Below, one piece after another: positions 7,798-16,143 of a stretch of 64,000 nucleotides of DNA (positions are counted from its first letter, which is position 1; the number at the start of each line of letters is the position of its first letter). The position numbers were made by a program, and so were the translations under genes. The notes beneath the pieces are model-generated. The model was given only the letters and a program-made list of their open reading frames with translations, made no database searches and was not told the origin of the DNA. The stretch covers positions 149,807-213,806 of the forward strand of contig JAJVHX010000012.1 of assembly GCA_022072405.1 (NCBI GenBank), written 5' to 3'. The DNA is from Phycisphaerae bacterium. GTDB taxonomy: Bacteria > Planctomycetota > Phycisphaerae > UBA1845 > CAIVHJ01.

Positions 7798-8268
7798 ATG
7801 CAGATCGAACTCAGGAACATCCTCTATCCGACCGATTTTTCCGAACTATCGCTCAAGGCCCTGCGCTATGCGGTCAGTTTCGCCAAGGCCTATCAGGCTC
7901 GACTGCACTGCCTGCACGTGGTGGATGAAGCCTATCATTATTGGCTGAGCCTGGGTCCGGAGGCGGTGCCGGTCGGTCCGCCGATGGACAGTCTGATGAC
8001 CACCGCCGAAAAGCAGATGCAGGATTTTCAGAAAAAATATCTGGCCGATCTGCAGGTGCCGGTGGTGACCAGCGCCCGTCTGGGCCGTCCTTTTCACGAA
8101 ATTGAATGTTACGCCCGCGAACAGCAGATCGATCTGATTGTACTGGCGACCCATGGCCGCAGCGGCATCACCTCTGCTTTGCTCGGCGGTACAACCGAGA
8201 AAGTGATCCGCAAAGCGCCCTGCCCGGTGCTGACCGTACGCGAAAAAGAACATGATTTTGTCAGTTAA
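7798..8268 (+). CDS. Universal stress protein, UspA family
   Basis: 156 residues, one Usp domain. The N-terminal NILYPTDFSELSLKALRYA and C-terminal DLIVLATHGRSGITSALLGG ... VIRKAPCPVLTVR correspond to the nucleotide-binding core; the G-x-x-G-type loop suggests an ATP-binding member. Likely a cytoplasmic stress-response protein. GGAGG at 7785-7789 selects the ATG at 7798 over the one at 7783. Confidence 0.9.
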   Translation: MQIELRNILYPTDFSELSLKALRYAVSFAKAYQARLHCLHVVDEAYHYWLSLGPEAVPVGPPMDSLMTTAEKQMQDFQKKYLADLQVPVVTSARLGRPFHEIECYAREQQIDLIVLATHGRSGITSALLGGTTEKVIRKAPCPVLTVREKEHDFVS

Positions 8269-8394
8269 TGAATAAATTGAACCTCCCGGACGCCCCGGCA
8301 CCTGGAATTCAATACCCAGAAAGAGGGAAATGAAATTAATTCGCGGATTATTCTGTAAGATAGACAATTAAATGACATTTTGGATTATTGCTTT

Positions 8395-8424
8395 CTTGGA
8401 GTCTTGGTGCCTTGGTGGTTTATC
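8395..8424 (+). repeat. Dispersed CTTGGTGCCTTGGTGGTT repeat, copy 1
   Basis: This copy reads CTTGGTGCCTTGGTGGTTTA and ends at the beginning of the thiF-like reading frame. Five more copies lie at 60415-60442, 60906-60928, 60952-60983, 62605-62635 and 62705-62735. Here the repeat itself supplies the only plausible start codons of the downstream gene. Confidence 0.75.
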
Positions 8425-9440
8425 ATCATGATCGTTATTCACGGCAGATTCGACTGGCCCAGGTGGGCGAGGCGGGGCAGAAGAAGCTGAGATCAGCCGG
8501 CGTGGTCGTGGTGGGGTGTGGGGCGCTGGGCAGTGTGCTGTCCGATCTGCTGGTACGAGCCGGAGTGGGAAGGTTGCGGATCATCGATCGCGATTTCGTG
8601 GAACTGAGCAATCTGCAGCGCCAGGTGTTGTTTGATGAAGTGGATGTGCAACAGCGTTTGCCCAAGTCTGAAGCAGCCGTTCGCAAACTCAACCACATTA
8701 ATACGGAGGTGCAGCTTGATGCGGTGGTGGATGATCTGAACCGGGGCAATGTGCATGCTCTTCTGCACGGCTATGATCTGATCGCTGACGGTACGGATAA
8801 TTTTGAAACCCGATTTCTACTGAATGAAGCTTCCCATCAATTAAACACACCCTGGGTCTATGCCGCCTGTGTCGGCACCACCGGCGTGGTGATGCCGATT
8901 ATTCCCCATCATAGCGCTTGTCTGCGTTGCATACTCGATCAGCCGCCACCACCGGATATCAATCCGACCTGCGAAACGGCCGGCGTGCTGGGCAGCGTGG
9001 TGCATCTGGCGGCGGCAGTGCAATTCACTGAGATATTGAAAATGCTGCTGGGTCACCATGCGGAAATCACGCCGGGTCTGATCTCGATTGATGGCTGGCG
9101 GAATCGGGTGGTCCGTGTGGTCGTCGAGGGTCCCTGCCGTTGTTTTGAGTCACAGAATTATCCCTATCTGAAAGGCCAATCCGGCCAACAGGCCATCGTC
9201 ATGTGCGGGCGAAACGCGGTGCAGATCATCCCTTCATCAACCCGGTTGATCCCGCTGGAGGAAATGGCCGACAAGCTGCTTGCTACGGGTGCTATGCTGC
9301 CGATACGCAACGAATTTCTGATTCAGATGCACATCAACGAGTATACGCTGACTCTTTTTTCCACCGGTCGGGCGATCATTCAGGGGACAGCTGATCTCGC
9401 CACCGCCCGACGTCTATATGCACAATACATTGGAAACTAA
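8415..9440 (+). CDS. ThiF/MoeB/HesA-family E1-like adenylyltransferase
   Basis: Activates the C-terminus of a ubiquitin-like sulfur carrier (ThiS or MoaD type) by adenylation. The N-terminal HDRYSRQIRLAQVGE, the nucleotide-binding VVVVGCGALGSVLSDLLVRAGVG, the RQVLFDE helix, and the DGTDNFETRFLLN motif are all present. A CLRC pair near residue 179 and a CRC pair near 238 may bind zinc, and PTCETAGVLG holds the usual cysteine. About 80 extra C-terminal residues have no motif I recognise. The GTG at 8415 is chosen because family members begin just before the RYSRQI block; TTG at 8412 or 8388 are alternatives, and all lie inside a dispersed repeat. Confidence 0.88.
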   Translation: MVYHHDRYSRQIRLAQVGEAGQKKLRSAGVVVVGCGALGSVLSDLLVRAGVGRLRIIDRDFVELSNLQRQVLFDEVDVQQRLPKSEAAVRKLNHINTEVQLDAVVDDLNRGNVHALLHGYDLIADGTDNFETRFLLNEASHQLNTPWVYAACVGTTGVVMPIIPHHSACLRCILDQPPPPDINPTCETAGVLGSVVHLAAAVQFTEILKMLLGHHAEITPGLISIDGWRNRVVRVVVEGPCRCFESQNYPYLKGQSGQQAIVMCGRNAVQIIPSSTRLIPLEEMADKLLATGAMLPIRNEFLIQMHINEYTLTLFSTGRAIIQGTADLATARRLYAQYIGN

Positions 9441-9499
9441 CTGACGGTTGGTACTGGTAAAGTCTGAAACAAAATTCAAACAAGCCATGTTGAAAACCG

Positions 9500-9540
9500 C
9501 TCCCTGACGGTCGCGGCTCGGTGAAACTTAACCAGTAACT
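9500..9540. repeat. Dispersed CTCCCTGACGGTCGC element, copy A
   Basis: About 36-40 bases beginning CTCCCTGACGGTCGCGGCTC and ending near ACCAGT; a second copy lies at 22275-22310. Further GC-rich, partly palindromic sequence follows up to 9591, between the convergent thiF-like and CDF genes. Confidence 0.55.
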
Positions 9541-9591
9541 GACCGTTCGCGGGAGTTGCTTCGCGCGGGATAAAAGCCTGCGGCTCGGAGA

Positions 9592-11046
9592 TCAGTGTAC
9601 ATTCCGGTCCTCCGCCGGTTCGGGGTGGGTGGTGATGCGGGCGAGGGCGGGGATTTCGTGACGGAGGCGATCTTCAAGCGTACTGCAGAGATCGTGCACA
9701 TGTCGAACGGATAACTGCGGATCAAAGGTGCAGTGCATGGCCAGGTAGAGCTGATCACCGGCTTGATGTACGGTGATGTCGTGGGCTTCGAGAATCTCGG
9801 TGGTCTGGCGGACGATACGGCGGACGCGATCGATTAAGGGACCCGCAGCAGCGGTGATGTTTTCCAGAGGTCGGCGGTCATGGCGGGGCGGCTCGATATG
9901 GGTCATGATGGCGGTAATCGTGGGAAGTTCCTGCTGGACGGCGGCTTCCAGTTGATCGGCGCGACGGTGGGCTTCGCGTAACGTCAGTTGCTCGTCCATC
10001 TCGACATGCCATTCAAGGTACAGTTCCCGGCCGCGCTCCGATACCAGTACATTGTGCACGGCGTGGCCCTGGTTGCCGGCGAGACTATGCAGACGTTGCA
10101 GCAGCGTTTCGTCCGAGCGGTTAACCGGATCGAAATGGACCAGCACATCAGCCCCAGGCCAATCTCGCCGAATCGCTTCCTCAACCGCGACGCTGATGGC
10201 GTGGCTGCTTTCCAAGGTCTGATTGCGATCGACATCGATCACCACATCGACAAAGGTCTGCTGACCGGCCTGGCGGACGCGCAGCTGACGACAATCCAGC
10301 ACCCCCGTCACCCGGCGGATGCGCTCTTCCATCTCCCGCGCCAGCGAGGTCGGGACGCGATCCATCAGGACATCGATCGAACGGCGTCCCAGCCGCATAC
10401 TGACGAAGACCGTGAATCCCGCCACCACCAGCGCTGCCAGGGCGTCGGCACTTGCCAGCCATTTCCATTCCGCATGGGACTGGCTCAATCGCACCAGCAT
10501 CAAACCGACCAGCACCACGGACGAACTCCAGATATCGGTTTGAAAATGGAGGGCATCGGCCTCCAGTGCCTGGCTGTTGTGCTCACGCGCGACTCGTTGT
10601 AACACACGCGTCCGCTGCAGATCGATCAGGATGGACACGATAATTACCCCAAAAGCCCACCAGGTCGGTTCAATTTCGACCGGATGGAAAAAGAGACGCT
10701 CGACCACTTCATAGACAATCCAGGCACAGGTCAGCAGCAGAAGCAGGGTTTCAACCAGCGCCGAAAGATTTTCCACCTTGCCGTGGCCATAGCGATGCTC
10801 CGCATCGGCAGGCTTGTCGGAGAGATGTACGGCGAAATATGTGATAATGGCCGCGACCAGGTCCAGTCCGGAATGCGCCGCCTCCGCCAGCAACCCCAGG
10901 CTCCCGGTCAGCAAGCCAAAGACCAGTTTCAGCAACGTCAGAAAAATCGCCGCACCCACCGATATCAACGCCACCCGTCGTTTTTCCGCACGTCCGGTGG
11001 AGGACCGTGATTGGGCCGCTGATTCCGGGGGTTGATTCATGGTCAT
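9592..11046 (-). CDS. CDF-family cation efflux transporter with three C-terminal domains
   Basis: 484 residues against about 300 for typical members. The membrane part (about 20-215) has six helices and both metal-site signatures: HSGLD in helix 2 and HFQTD in helix 5, plus the D-x-E-H-x-YGHGK-x-E loop. The cytoplasmic part has three consecutive copies of the CDF C-terminal fold, near 225-305, 305-385 and 395-480; each has a short alpha helix, V-x-V strands and a V-x-x-H-x-x-P end (VLVHFDP, IMTHIEPP, ITTHPEP). Predicted to export Zn, Co, Mn or Fe out of the cytoplasm by proton antiport; the metal cannot be assigned. Confidence 0.9.
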   Translation of the reverse strand: MTMNQPPESAAQSRSSTGRAEKRRVALISVGAAIFLTLLKLVFGLLTGSLGLLAEAAHSGLDLVAAIITYFAVHLSDKPADAEHRYGHGKVENLSALVETLLLLLTCAWIVYEVVERLFFHPVEIEPTWWAFGVIIVSILIDLQRTRVLQRVAREHNSQALEADALHFQTDIWSSSVVLVGLMLVRLSQSHAEWKWLASADALAALVVAGFTVFVSMRLGRRSIDVLMDRVPTSLAREMEERIRRVTGVLDCRQLRVRQAGQQTFVDVVIDVDRNQTLESSHAISVAVEEAIRRDWPGADVLVHFDPVNRSDETLLQRLHSLAGNQGHAVHNVLVSERGRELYLEWHVEMDEQLTLREAHRRADQLEAAVQQELPTITAIMTHIEPPRHDRRPLENITAAAGPLIDRVRRIVRQTTEILEAHDITVHQAGDQLYLAMHCTFDPQLSVRHVHDLCSTLEDRLRHEIPALARITTHPEPAEDRNVH

Positions 11047-11304
11047 CCTGTGTCATTCTGGAAATGATCGTGTAAAGCGGATTCTACTCATCGGCGGGCC
11101 CTATTACCAACCACCGGACTGAAACAGGGATTCGCACTTTCCCCGGGCGATTGGGCCGGTCTATAATGAAGGTATGATCAACCTTTCGCCAGAAGCGAAG
11201 CTATCCTATCCCAGTTGCGGTCGTCCGCCGTGTTGATGGCACCAGGCGCGCCCGAACGTCAAGTGACTTGACAGAACCAACACATTTCCAATTGAGGAAT
11301 TGAC

Positions 11305-12249
11305 ATGGCCAAACTTTACAATGATATCACGGAAACCATCGGCAACACTCCGCTGGTGCGAATCAATCGGCTGATTCAAACGCCCGCCACGGTATATGCC
11401 AAGCTGGAATACTTTAATCCGCTCTCCAGCGTCAAGGATCGGATCGGCGTGTCAATGATTCGATCCGCGGAGCAGGCCGGCAAAATCAACCGCGAAACGC
11501 GGATCATCGAACCGACTTCGGGCAACACCGGCATCGCCCTGGCATTTGTCTGTGCGGCGCGGGGTTATCATCTGACGCTGGTCATGCCCGAAAGCATGTC
11601 GCTGGAACGGCGCGCGGTTTTGAAGGCGCTCGGGGCAGACCTGATACTGACGCCCGCTGCCGAAGGTATGCCCGGTGCGATCCGGGCAGCTCAGAAGCAG
11701 GCCGCCGAAACCCCCAACAGCTTTATCCCCCAGCAGTTCGCCAACCCCGCCAATCCGCAGATTCACCGCGAAACCACCGCGGAGGAAATCTGGCGCGATA
11801 CCGATGGCCGGGTCGATGTGCTGGTCGCGGGGGTGGGGACAGGCGGGACCATCACCGGCGTCAGTGAAGTGATTAAGAAGCGCAAGGCTGATTTCCGTGC
11901 TGTGGCGGTCGAGCCGGTAGATTCGCCGGTCATCACCCAGACCCGCGAAGGTCAGCCGGTCAAACCCGGTCCGCATAAAATTCAGGGAATCGGCGCCGGA
12001 TTTATCCCGGAAAATCTCAACCTGGCGATGGTGGATGAGGTGGTCCGGGTGGCCAATGAAGACGCTTTCCGCTGGGCCAAACGGGCCGCGCGTGAAGAAG
12101 GGCTGCTCTGCGGCATCAGTTCCGGGGCGGCTTTGTGCGCCGCCGATCAGGTCGCCCAGCGCCCGGAAATGGCTGGCAAAATGATCGTCGTCATCCTGGC
12201 CAGCGCCGGTGAACGCTATCTGTCAACTCCGTTGTTTTCTGAAGGTTAG
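11305..12249 (+). CDS. cysK: Cysteine synthase A (O-acetylserine sulfhydrylase)
   Basis: Pyridoxal-phosphate enzyme making cysteine from O-acetylserine and sulfide. It is 314 residues, the family norm. Visible motifs are [13 protein letters not shown], the PLP lysine in [11 protein letters not shown] near residue 42, [10 protein letters not shown] for substrate carboxylate binding, GTGGTITG for phosphate binding, and GISSGAAL near the C-terminus. AATTGAGGAATTG lies just ahead of the ATG. A TATAAT at 11162-11167 could be a -10 element, but no good -35 accompanies it. Confidence 0.96.
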   Translation: MAKLYNDITETIGNTPLVRINRLIQTPATVYAKLEYFNPLSSVKDRIGVSMIRSAEQAGKINRETRIIEPTSGNTGIALAFVCAARGYHLTLVMPESMSLERRAVLKALGADLILTPAAEGMPGAIRAAQKQAAETPNSFIPQQFANPANPQIHRETTAEEIWRDTDGRVDVLVAGVGTGGTITGVSEVIKKRKADFRAVAVEPVDSPVITQTREGQPVKPGPHKIQGIGAGFIPENLNLAMVDEVVRVANEDAFRWAKRAAREEGLLCGISSGAALCAADQVAQRPEMAGKMIVVILASAGERYLSTPLFSEG

Positions 12250-12397
12250 ACTCCAGGATACAGGTCGAGAGGATTGAGGGATAAATAATTAACGAATGAT
12301 CAATGGGGATATCGCTGCTTCTATGAATCCTAAGCCCATCTTCTCTTTCCCATTGCCATCACTTCCATTAGGATAGTGAAAAATATGGGAGATTGTT

Positions 12398-12859
12398 ATG
12401 GAAACCACTCTGATCATACTCAAGCCCGACGCCGTGCAGCGCGGCTTGACGGGTGAAATTATTTCGCGGTTTGAACGCAAAGGTCTGACCATCGCCGGCA
12501 TGAAGCTGATGCAGATTTCGAAGCCGCTGGCGGAAAAACATTACGCCCCGCATCAGGGCAAACCCTTCTATCCGGGATTGATCGAATACATCACCGCCGG
12601 ACCGGTGGTGGTGCTGGCGGTGCGTGGGCAACGGGCCATCGAGATCAGCCGCAGGATGATGGGGAAGACTTTCGGCTACGAAGCGGAGTCCGGTACGATC
12701 CGCGGCGATTTCGGCAGCAGCAAGACCTACAACCTGATCCACGGCAGCGACAGCCCCGATAGCGCCGCCTTCGAACTGAGTCTTTATTTCCAGAAGGATG
12801 AATTGCTGGATTATTCCCGGCCCGACGGCCGCTGGGTCTTCAAGGCCAATGAAACCTGA
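12398..12859 (+). CDS. ndk: Nucleoside diphosphate kinase
   Basis: Transfers phosphate between nucleoside di- and triphosphates through a phosphohistidine. 153 residues with the start TLIILKPDAVQRGLTGEII, the GPVVVLAVRG core, the TIRGDFG loop, and the active-site His in NLIHGSDS near residue 117; the C-terminal W-x-F segment is also present. Stand-alone gene between cysK and a small hypothetical, with which it may be co-transcribed. Confidence 0.97.
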   Translation: METTLIILKPDAVQRGLTGEIISRFERKGLTIAGMKLMQISKPLAEKHYAPHQGKPFYPGLIEYITAGPVVVLAVRGQRAIEISRRMMGKTFGYEAESGTIRGDFGSSKTYNLIHGSDSPDSAAFELSLYFQKDELLDYSRPDGRWVFKANET

Positions 12860-12891
12860 GGAAGACCCGCATCGCTCATGGAGGAGCTGAC

Positions 12892-13275
12892 ATGGACCAA
12901 CAACTGGAACTCGTAACCGCTCTTCGTTTCCAGCCGCTCTCCATCTCCGCCGCTGGTTCGCAGGCGATCACCCTCTTTCCGGAAGATATCATCGAGGTGG
13001 TCTCCGGACCGGACGGGGAGGGCGCCATCATTCGCCAACGCCTCCGCCGCGGCGGACAGGTCGATTGGCATCTGCCCCATTCGGTGGCTCAGGTCCGCCA
13101 GACGATCGAGCAATGCCGCCTGCTCAACCTGCGCGTCGCCCAGGTCTTGCAGCAACTGGAATCCAGTAACGCCGTAAAACCCCCGCCCCAGACGAATAAA
13201 ACTGATCCCGGACCGGTCGTTCGATTACCACCACCCATTCGCCGCTCGACATCATCCTTTTCGTCCAGCACATAA
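12892..13275 (+). CDS. Hypothetical protein
   Basis: 127 residues, unrecognised. It has a compact N-terminal region with alternating hydrophobic strands (ITLFPEDIIEVVSG near 27-39), a basic middle, and a Pro/Ser-rich tail after residue 98 that looks disordered. No signal peptide or membrane helix. GGAGG sits about 8 bases before the ATG, and codon use resembles its neighbours, which argues for a real gene. It starts 32 bases after ndk. Confidence 0.5.
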   Translation: MDQQLELVTALRFQPLSISAAGSQAITLFPEDIIEVVSGPDGEGAIIRQRLRRGGQVDWHLPHSVAQVRQTIEQCRLLNLRVAQVLQQLESSNAVKPPPQTNKTDPGPVVRLPPPIRRSTSSFSSST

Positions 13276-13338
13276 CATTAGCACCCCTGTTCCAACCGAA
13301 TGCTAATCAGTTAATATTCTCGCCCATGACGATATATA

Positions 13339-15462
13339 ATGATGCTGATTGAAATGAGCGAGAACTCAATAGCACAGACGATTGCGCGGTTACGCACCGA
13401 GATTCGCGAGCACGATTATAGGTACTATGTGCTCGCCGAACCGGTCATTTCCGATTATGAGTATGATCAGTTGCTGCGGCGGTTGCGTGAACTGGAGGAG
13501 CAGCATCCTGAGCTGGTCACGCCTGATTCACCCACCCAGCGGGTGGGCGGCCAACCAATCACCGGATTTACACAGGTCCGCCACTCGGTGGCGATGCTGA
13601 GCATCGACAACACCTACAACGAAACCGAGCTGCGCGAGTTTGATGCCCGGGTCCGTAAGGGGCTGGAAGGGGCGAGTTATCGCTACGTGGTTGATCCGAA
13701 GATAGATGGGGTCGCCATTTCCTTGCGCTATGAAGATGGCCGACTGACTCAGGCCGCCACACGCGGCGATGGTGAAGTGGGTGACGATGTGACCCACACC
13801 ATCCGCACGATCCGCGCCATTCCGCTGCAATTGCGCGGTGAGGATTATCCGGAAACGCTGGAAGTTCGCGGAGAGGTTTATTGGCCGCTGGAGGCCTTCC
13901 GGCGGTTCAATGAACAGTTGGAGGCGGCAGGTGAAGCAACATTTGCCAACCCCAGAAATGCCACGACCGGCACACTCAAACAACTGAACCCGCGCGGGAT
14001 CGAAAGACGCGGGCTGGCCTTCATGGCTCATGGAGTGGGCGAACTGCAATGGAAGAATATTTCGCCGCCTGCCACGCAATCCGCGTTATTCGAAAAATTC
14101 CGATCCTGGGGCTTACCCGTCAACCCCTGCCTGCAGATCATGGACTCGATTGAGGCGGTGATTGATTTCGTGCCACGCTGGGATGAGAAGCGACGGAAAT
14201 TGCCCTATCTGACCGATGGGCTGGTGATCAAGGTTGATGATTTCGCCCAGCGTGAGCAGATGGGCACGACCAGCCGCTATCCCCGCTGGGCGATTGCTTA
14301 TAAATATCCTGCGGAACAGGCCCGCACGCGCTTGTGCGATGTCACATTCCAGGTTGGCAAACTCGGCACGATTACGCCGGTGGCGGAACTCGAGCCGGTG
14401 CTGCTCGCCGGAACGACGGTGAAGCGCGCCAGCCTGCACAATTTCGACCAGGTGGCTCGGCTGGGCGTGCAGATCGGTGATACGGTGGTGGTCGAAAAAG
14501 CCGGCGAAATCATCCCGCAAGTGGTTTCGGTGGTTACAGACGACACTCAAATAGCCGCGGGCTTTAGCCCGCGCGAGGCTGCTTCACTGCAACGCCGCCC
14601 CATCCTTCCACCCCAACAATGTCCGGTCTGCAAAGGGACTGCCGAAAAGGATGTGAACGGCGTGTACATTCGCTGTATTAATCCCACCTGTCCCGCGCAG
14701 GTGCGCGAGCGGCTGATTTATTTCTGTGGCCGCGACCAGATGGATATCGCCGGGATGGGCGAAGCAGTGATTGATAAACTGCTGGAGAAAAAATGGATCA
14801 CCACTTATGCCGATATCTTTCAACTTGCTGCGCGTCGTGCCGAGCTGAAGGGTTTGGAATTTCAGCAGGAGCGGACCATCAAAGGGGAACGGAGGACTAT
14901 TCCGGTTCCGCTGGGTGAGAAGCGCGTCGCCAAACTGCTGGAGAGCATCGAACAGCGTAAGCAGCAGCCCTTGTCGAGGCTGCTGGCCGCATTGAATATC
15001 CCGCATGTCGGAACAGCCACGGCGGAATTGCTGGCCGATCATTTCGGCTCCATGGACGCACTCCGGCAGGCCGATGAACCCGCGCTCCTGCAGGTTTCCG
15101 GAGTCGGTCCGGAATTGGCGCGGAGTCTGCAAAAATTTTTCAGCAGTACCAGTGGTCAACAGATTCTGGCGGAGTTGCACACCGTCGGCGTGAACATGAC
15201 TCAGCCGCGACGCACCACAATGGAGCATCAGCCGCTGGCCGGCCAAACCTGGGTGGTGACCGGCACGCTGGAAAAATTCACCCGCACTGAGATTGAAGCC
15301 CGCATCAAGCAACTGGGCGGTATGGTGGCCGGCAGCGTCAGCAAAAAAACCAGCTACCTGCTGGCGGGGATCGATCCGGGTTCCAAATTGGAAAAGGCCC
15401 GGTCGCTGGGCGTCAAGGTTATATCCGAGTCGGATTTTATGAAAATGATCGGCGGTGCGTAA
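13339..15462 (+). CDS. ligA: NAD-dependent DNA ligase
   Basis: Seals nicks using NAD. It is 707 residues, slightly long. Domains in order are: Ia domain (1-70), adenylation domain with the lysine in VVDPKIDGVAISLRY near residue 117, OB fold ending GDTVVVEKAGEIIPQVV near 395, four-cysteine zinc finger (CPVC ... CINPTC) near 430-455, helix-hairpin-helix region (LNIPHVG ... VSGVG), and a C-terminal BRCT domain (WVVTGTLEKFTRTEIE). Between the OB fold and zinc finger an additional stretch, AAGFSPREA, is encoded by a palindromic repeat. In-frame ATGs at 13339, 13342 and 13354 are possible starts. Confidence 0.96.
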   Translation: MMLIEMSENSIAQTIARLRTEIREHDYRYYVLAEPVISDYEYDQLLRRLRELEEQHPELVTPDSPTQRVGGQPITGFTQVRHSVAMLSIDNTYNETELREFDARVRKGLEGASYRYVVDPKIDGVAISLRYEDGRLTQAATRGDGEVGDDVTHTIRTIRAIPLQLRGEDYPETLEVRGEVYWPLEAFRRFNEQLEAAGEATFANPRNATTGTLKQLNPRGIERRGLAFMAHGVGELQWKNISPPATQSALFEKFRSWGLPVNPCLQIMDSIEAVIDFVPRWDEKRRKLPYLTDGLVIKVDDFAQREQMGTTSRYPRWAIAYKYPAEQARTRLCDVTFQVGKLGTITPVAELEPVLLAGTTVKRASLHNFDQVARLGVQIGDTVVVEKAGEIIPQVVSVVTDDTQIAAGFSPREAASLQRRPILPPQQCPVCKGTAEKDVNGVYIRCINPTCPAQVRERLIYFCGRDQMDIAGMGEAVIDKLLEKKWITTYADIFQLAARRAELKGLEFQQERTIKGERRTIPVPLGEKRVAKLLESIEQRKQQPLSRLLAALNIPHVGTATAELLADHFGSMDALRQADEPALLQVSGVGPELARSLQKFFSSTSGQQILAELHTVGVNMTQPRRTTMEHQPLAGQTWVVTGTLEKFTRTEIEARIKQLGGMVAGSVSKKTSYLLAGIDPGSKLEKARSLGVKVISESDFMKMIGGA
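14552..14580. repeat. Palindromic repeat core inside ligA
   Basis: CGCGGGCTTTAGCCCGCG (14556-14573) is a perfect 8-bp inverted repeat around TT. The same 18 bases recur at 18615-18632 and 55636-55653 outside functional genes. Here it is read in frame and contributes AGFSPRE to the ligase. Confidence 0.85.
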
Positions 15463-15483
15463 TGTTTCTGCCACATCCTTTCG

Positions 15484-15504
15484 CCCATCCTCAGAAAGGA
15501 TGGG
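15484..15504. terminator. Hairpin after ligA
   Basis: CCCATCCT and AGGATGGG arms (8 bp) around a five-base loop lie about 20 bases after the ligA stop. No T-run follows, so it is either a factor-dependent or RNA-stabilising hairpin or a member of the CATCC/GGATG palindromes also present at 55760-55782. Confidence 0.4.
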
Positions 15505-15614
15505 AGCAAATCAGTCTGTACAGGTATAATAAAGTGATGAGTGTTCATCGGCACATGACGAGTCGGATCATCCGTCCGGGACAATCGGAGCCGGCCGATA
15601 CCTCATGGACCAAA

Positions 15615-15743
15615 ATGAGCACAGAAGAGCGGATTGATGCGGTATGGCAATTGACGCTGTTGTGTTGGTACTGGAATCGGGACGATACGAAAGAACCGCG
15701 GCTTCAAAGAACTATTAGCCGAGTTCAACACTCAGGGCGTTGA
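15615..15743 (+). CDS. Small protein upstream of nucleotidyltransferase (possible antitoxin-like partner)
   Basis: 42 residues from the ATG at 15615 (an ATG at 15537 would give 68). It carries TEERIDAVWQLTLLCW and a PRLQRTISRV end, a pattern I associate with short proteins encoded directly upstream of nucleotidyltransferase genes in planctomycetes and relatives. It overlaps the coding frame of the next gene by about 40 bases. A regulatory or antitoxin-type role is only inferred from position. Confidence 0.5.
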   Translation: MSTEERIDAVWQLTLLCWYWNRDDTKEPRLQRTISRVQHSGR

Positions 15744-15750
15744 ATATCTG

Positions 15751-16137
15751 GTGGTGGGTGCACATGCACTGGCGGCTCATGGTTACATTCGTGCAACGAA
15801 AGACCTTGACCTCTGGATTCGCCCGGAAGATCGGAACGCCGCTCAGGTTATCCAGGCGCTCAAGCGATTGGGTGCGCCTCTGCAAGGTTTGCAGGTGTCG
15901 GACTTAACGCATCCGGGCACAGTGTTTCAGATCGGAGTACCTCCCATTCGTATTGATATTCTCACCTCGATCGACGGAGTGGAATTTGATCCCGCCTGGA
16001 AGGCACGATTGGCAATTCGCTATGCAGGTGAACAAGTGCAGGTGCTTTCGAAGGAACATCTCATCGCCAACAAACGAGCTTCTGGACGTGCCCAGGATCT
16101 CGCCGACCTCGAGCATCTCGAACGTGATGCGGATTAA
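15751..16137 (+). CDS. Nucleotidyltransferase-fold protein (AbiEii/MNT-like), start unclear
   Basis: At least 128 residues. The fold signature is GAHALAAHGYIRATKDLDLWI (the DxD metal site is DLD), with a third acidic site in IRIDILTSIDGVEFD and a KEHLIANKRASGR helix near the end. Such proteins transfer nucleotides to protein or RNA and occur in toxin-antitoxin pairs. The coding frame is open back to 15655 and encodes a fitting N-terminus (GFKELLAEFNTQGVEYLV), but it has no ATG, GTG or TTG before GTG 15751. The gene therefore starts at an unusual codon, is truncated at 15751, or has lost its start. Confidence 0.65.
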   Translation: MVGAHALAAHGYIRATKDLDLWIRPEDRNAAQVIQALKRLGAPLQGLQVSDLTHPGTVFQIGVPPIRIDILTSIDGVEFDPAWKARLAIRYAGEQVQVLSKEHLIANKRASGRAQDLADLEHLERDAD

Positions 16138-16143
16138 TCGATC

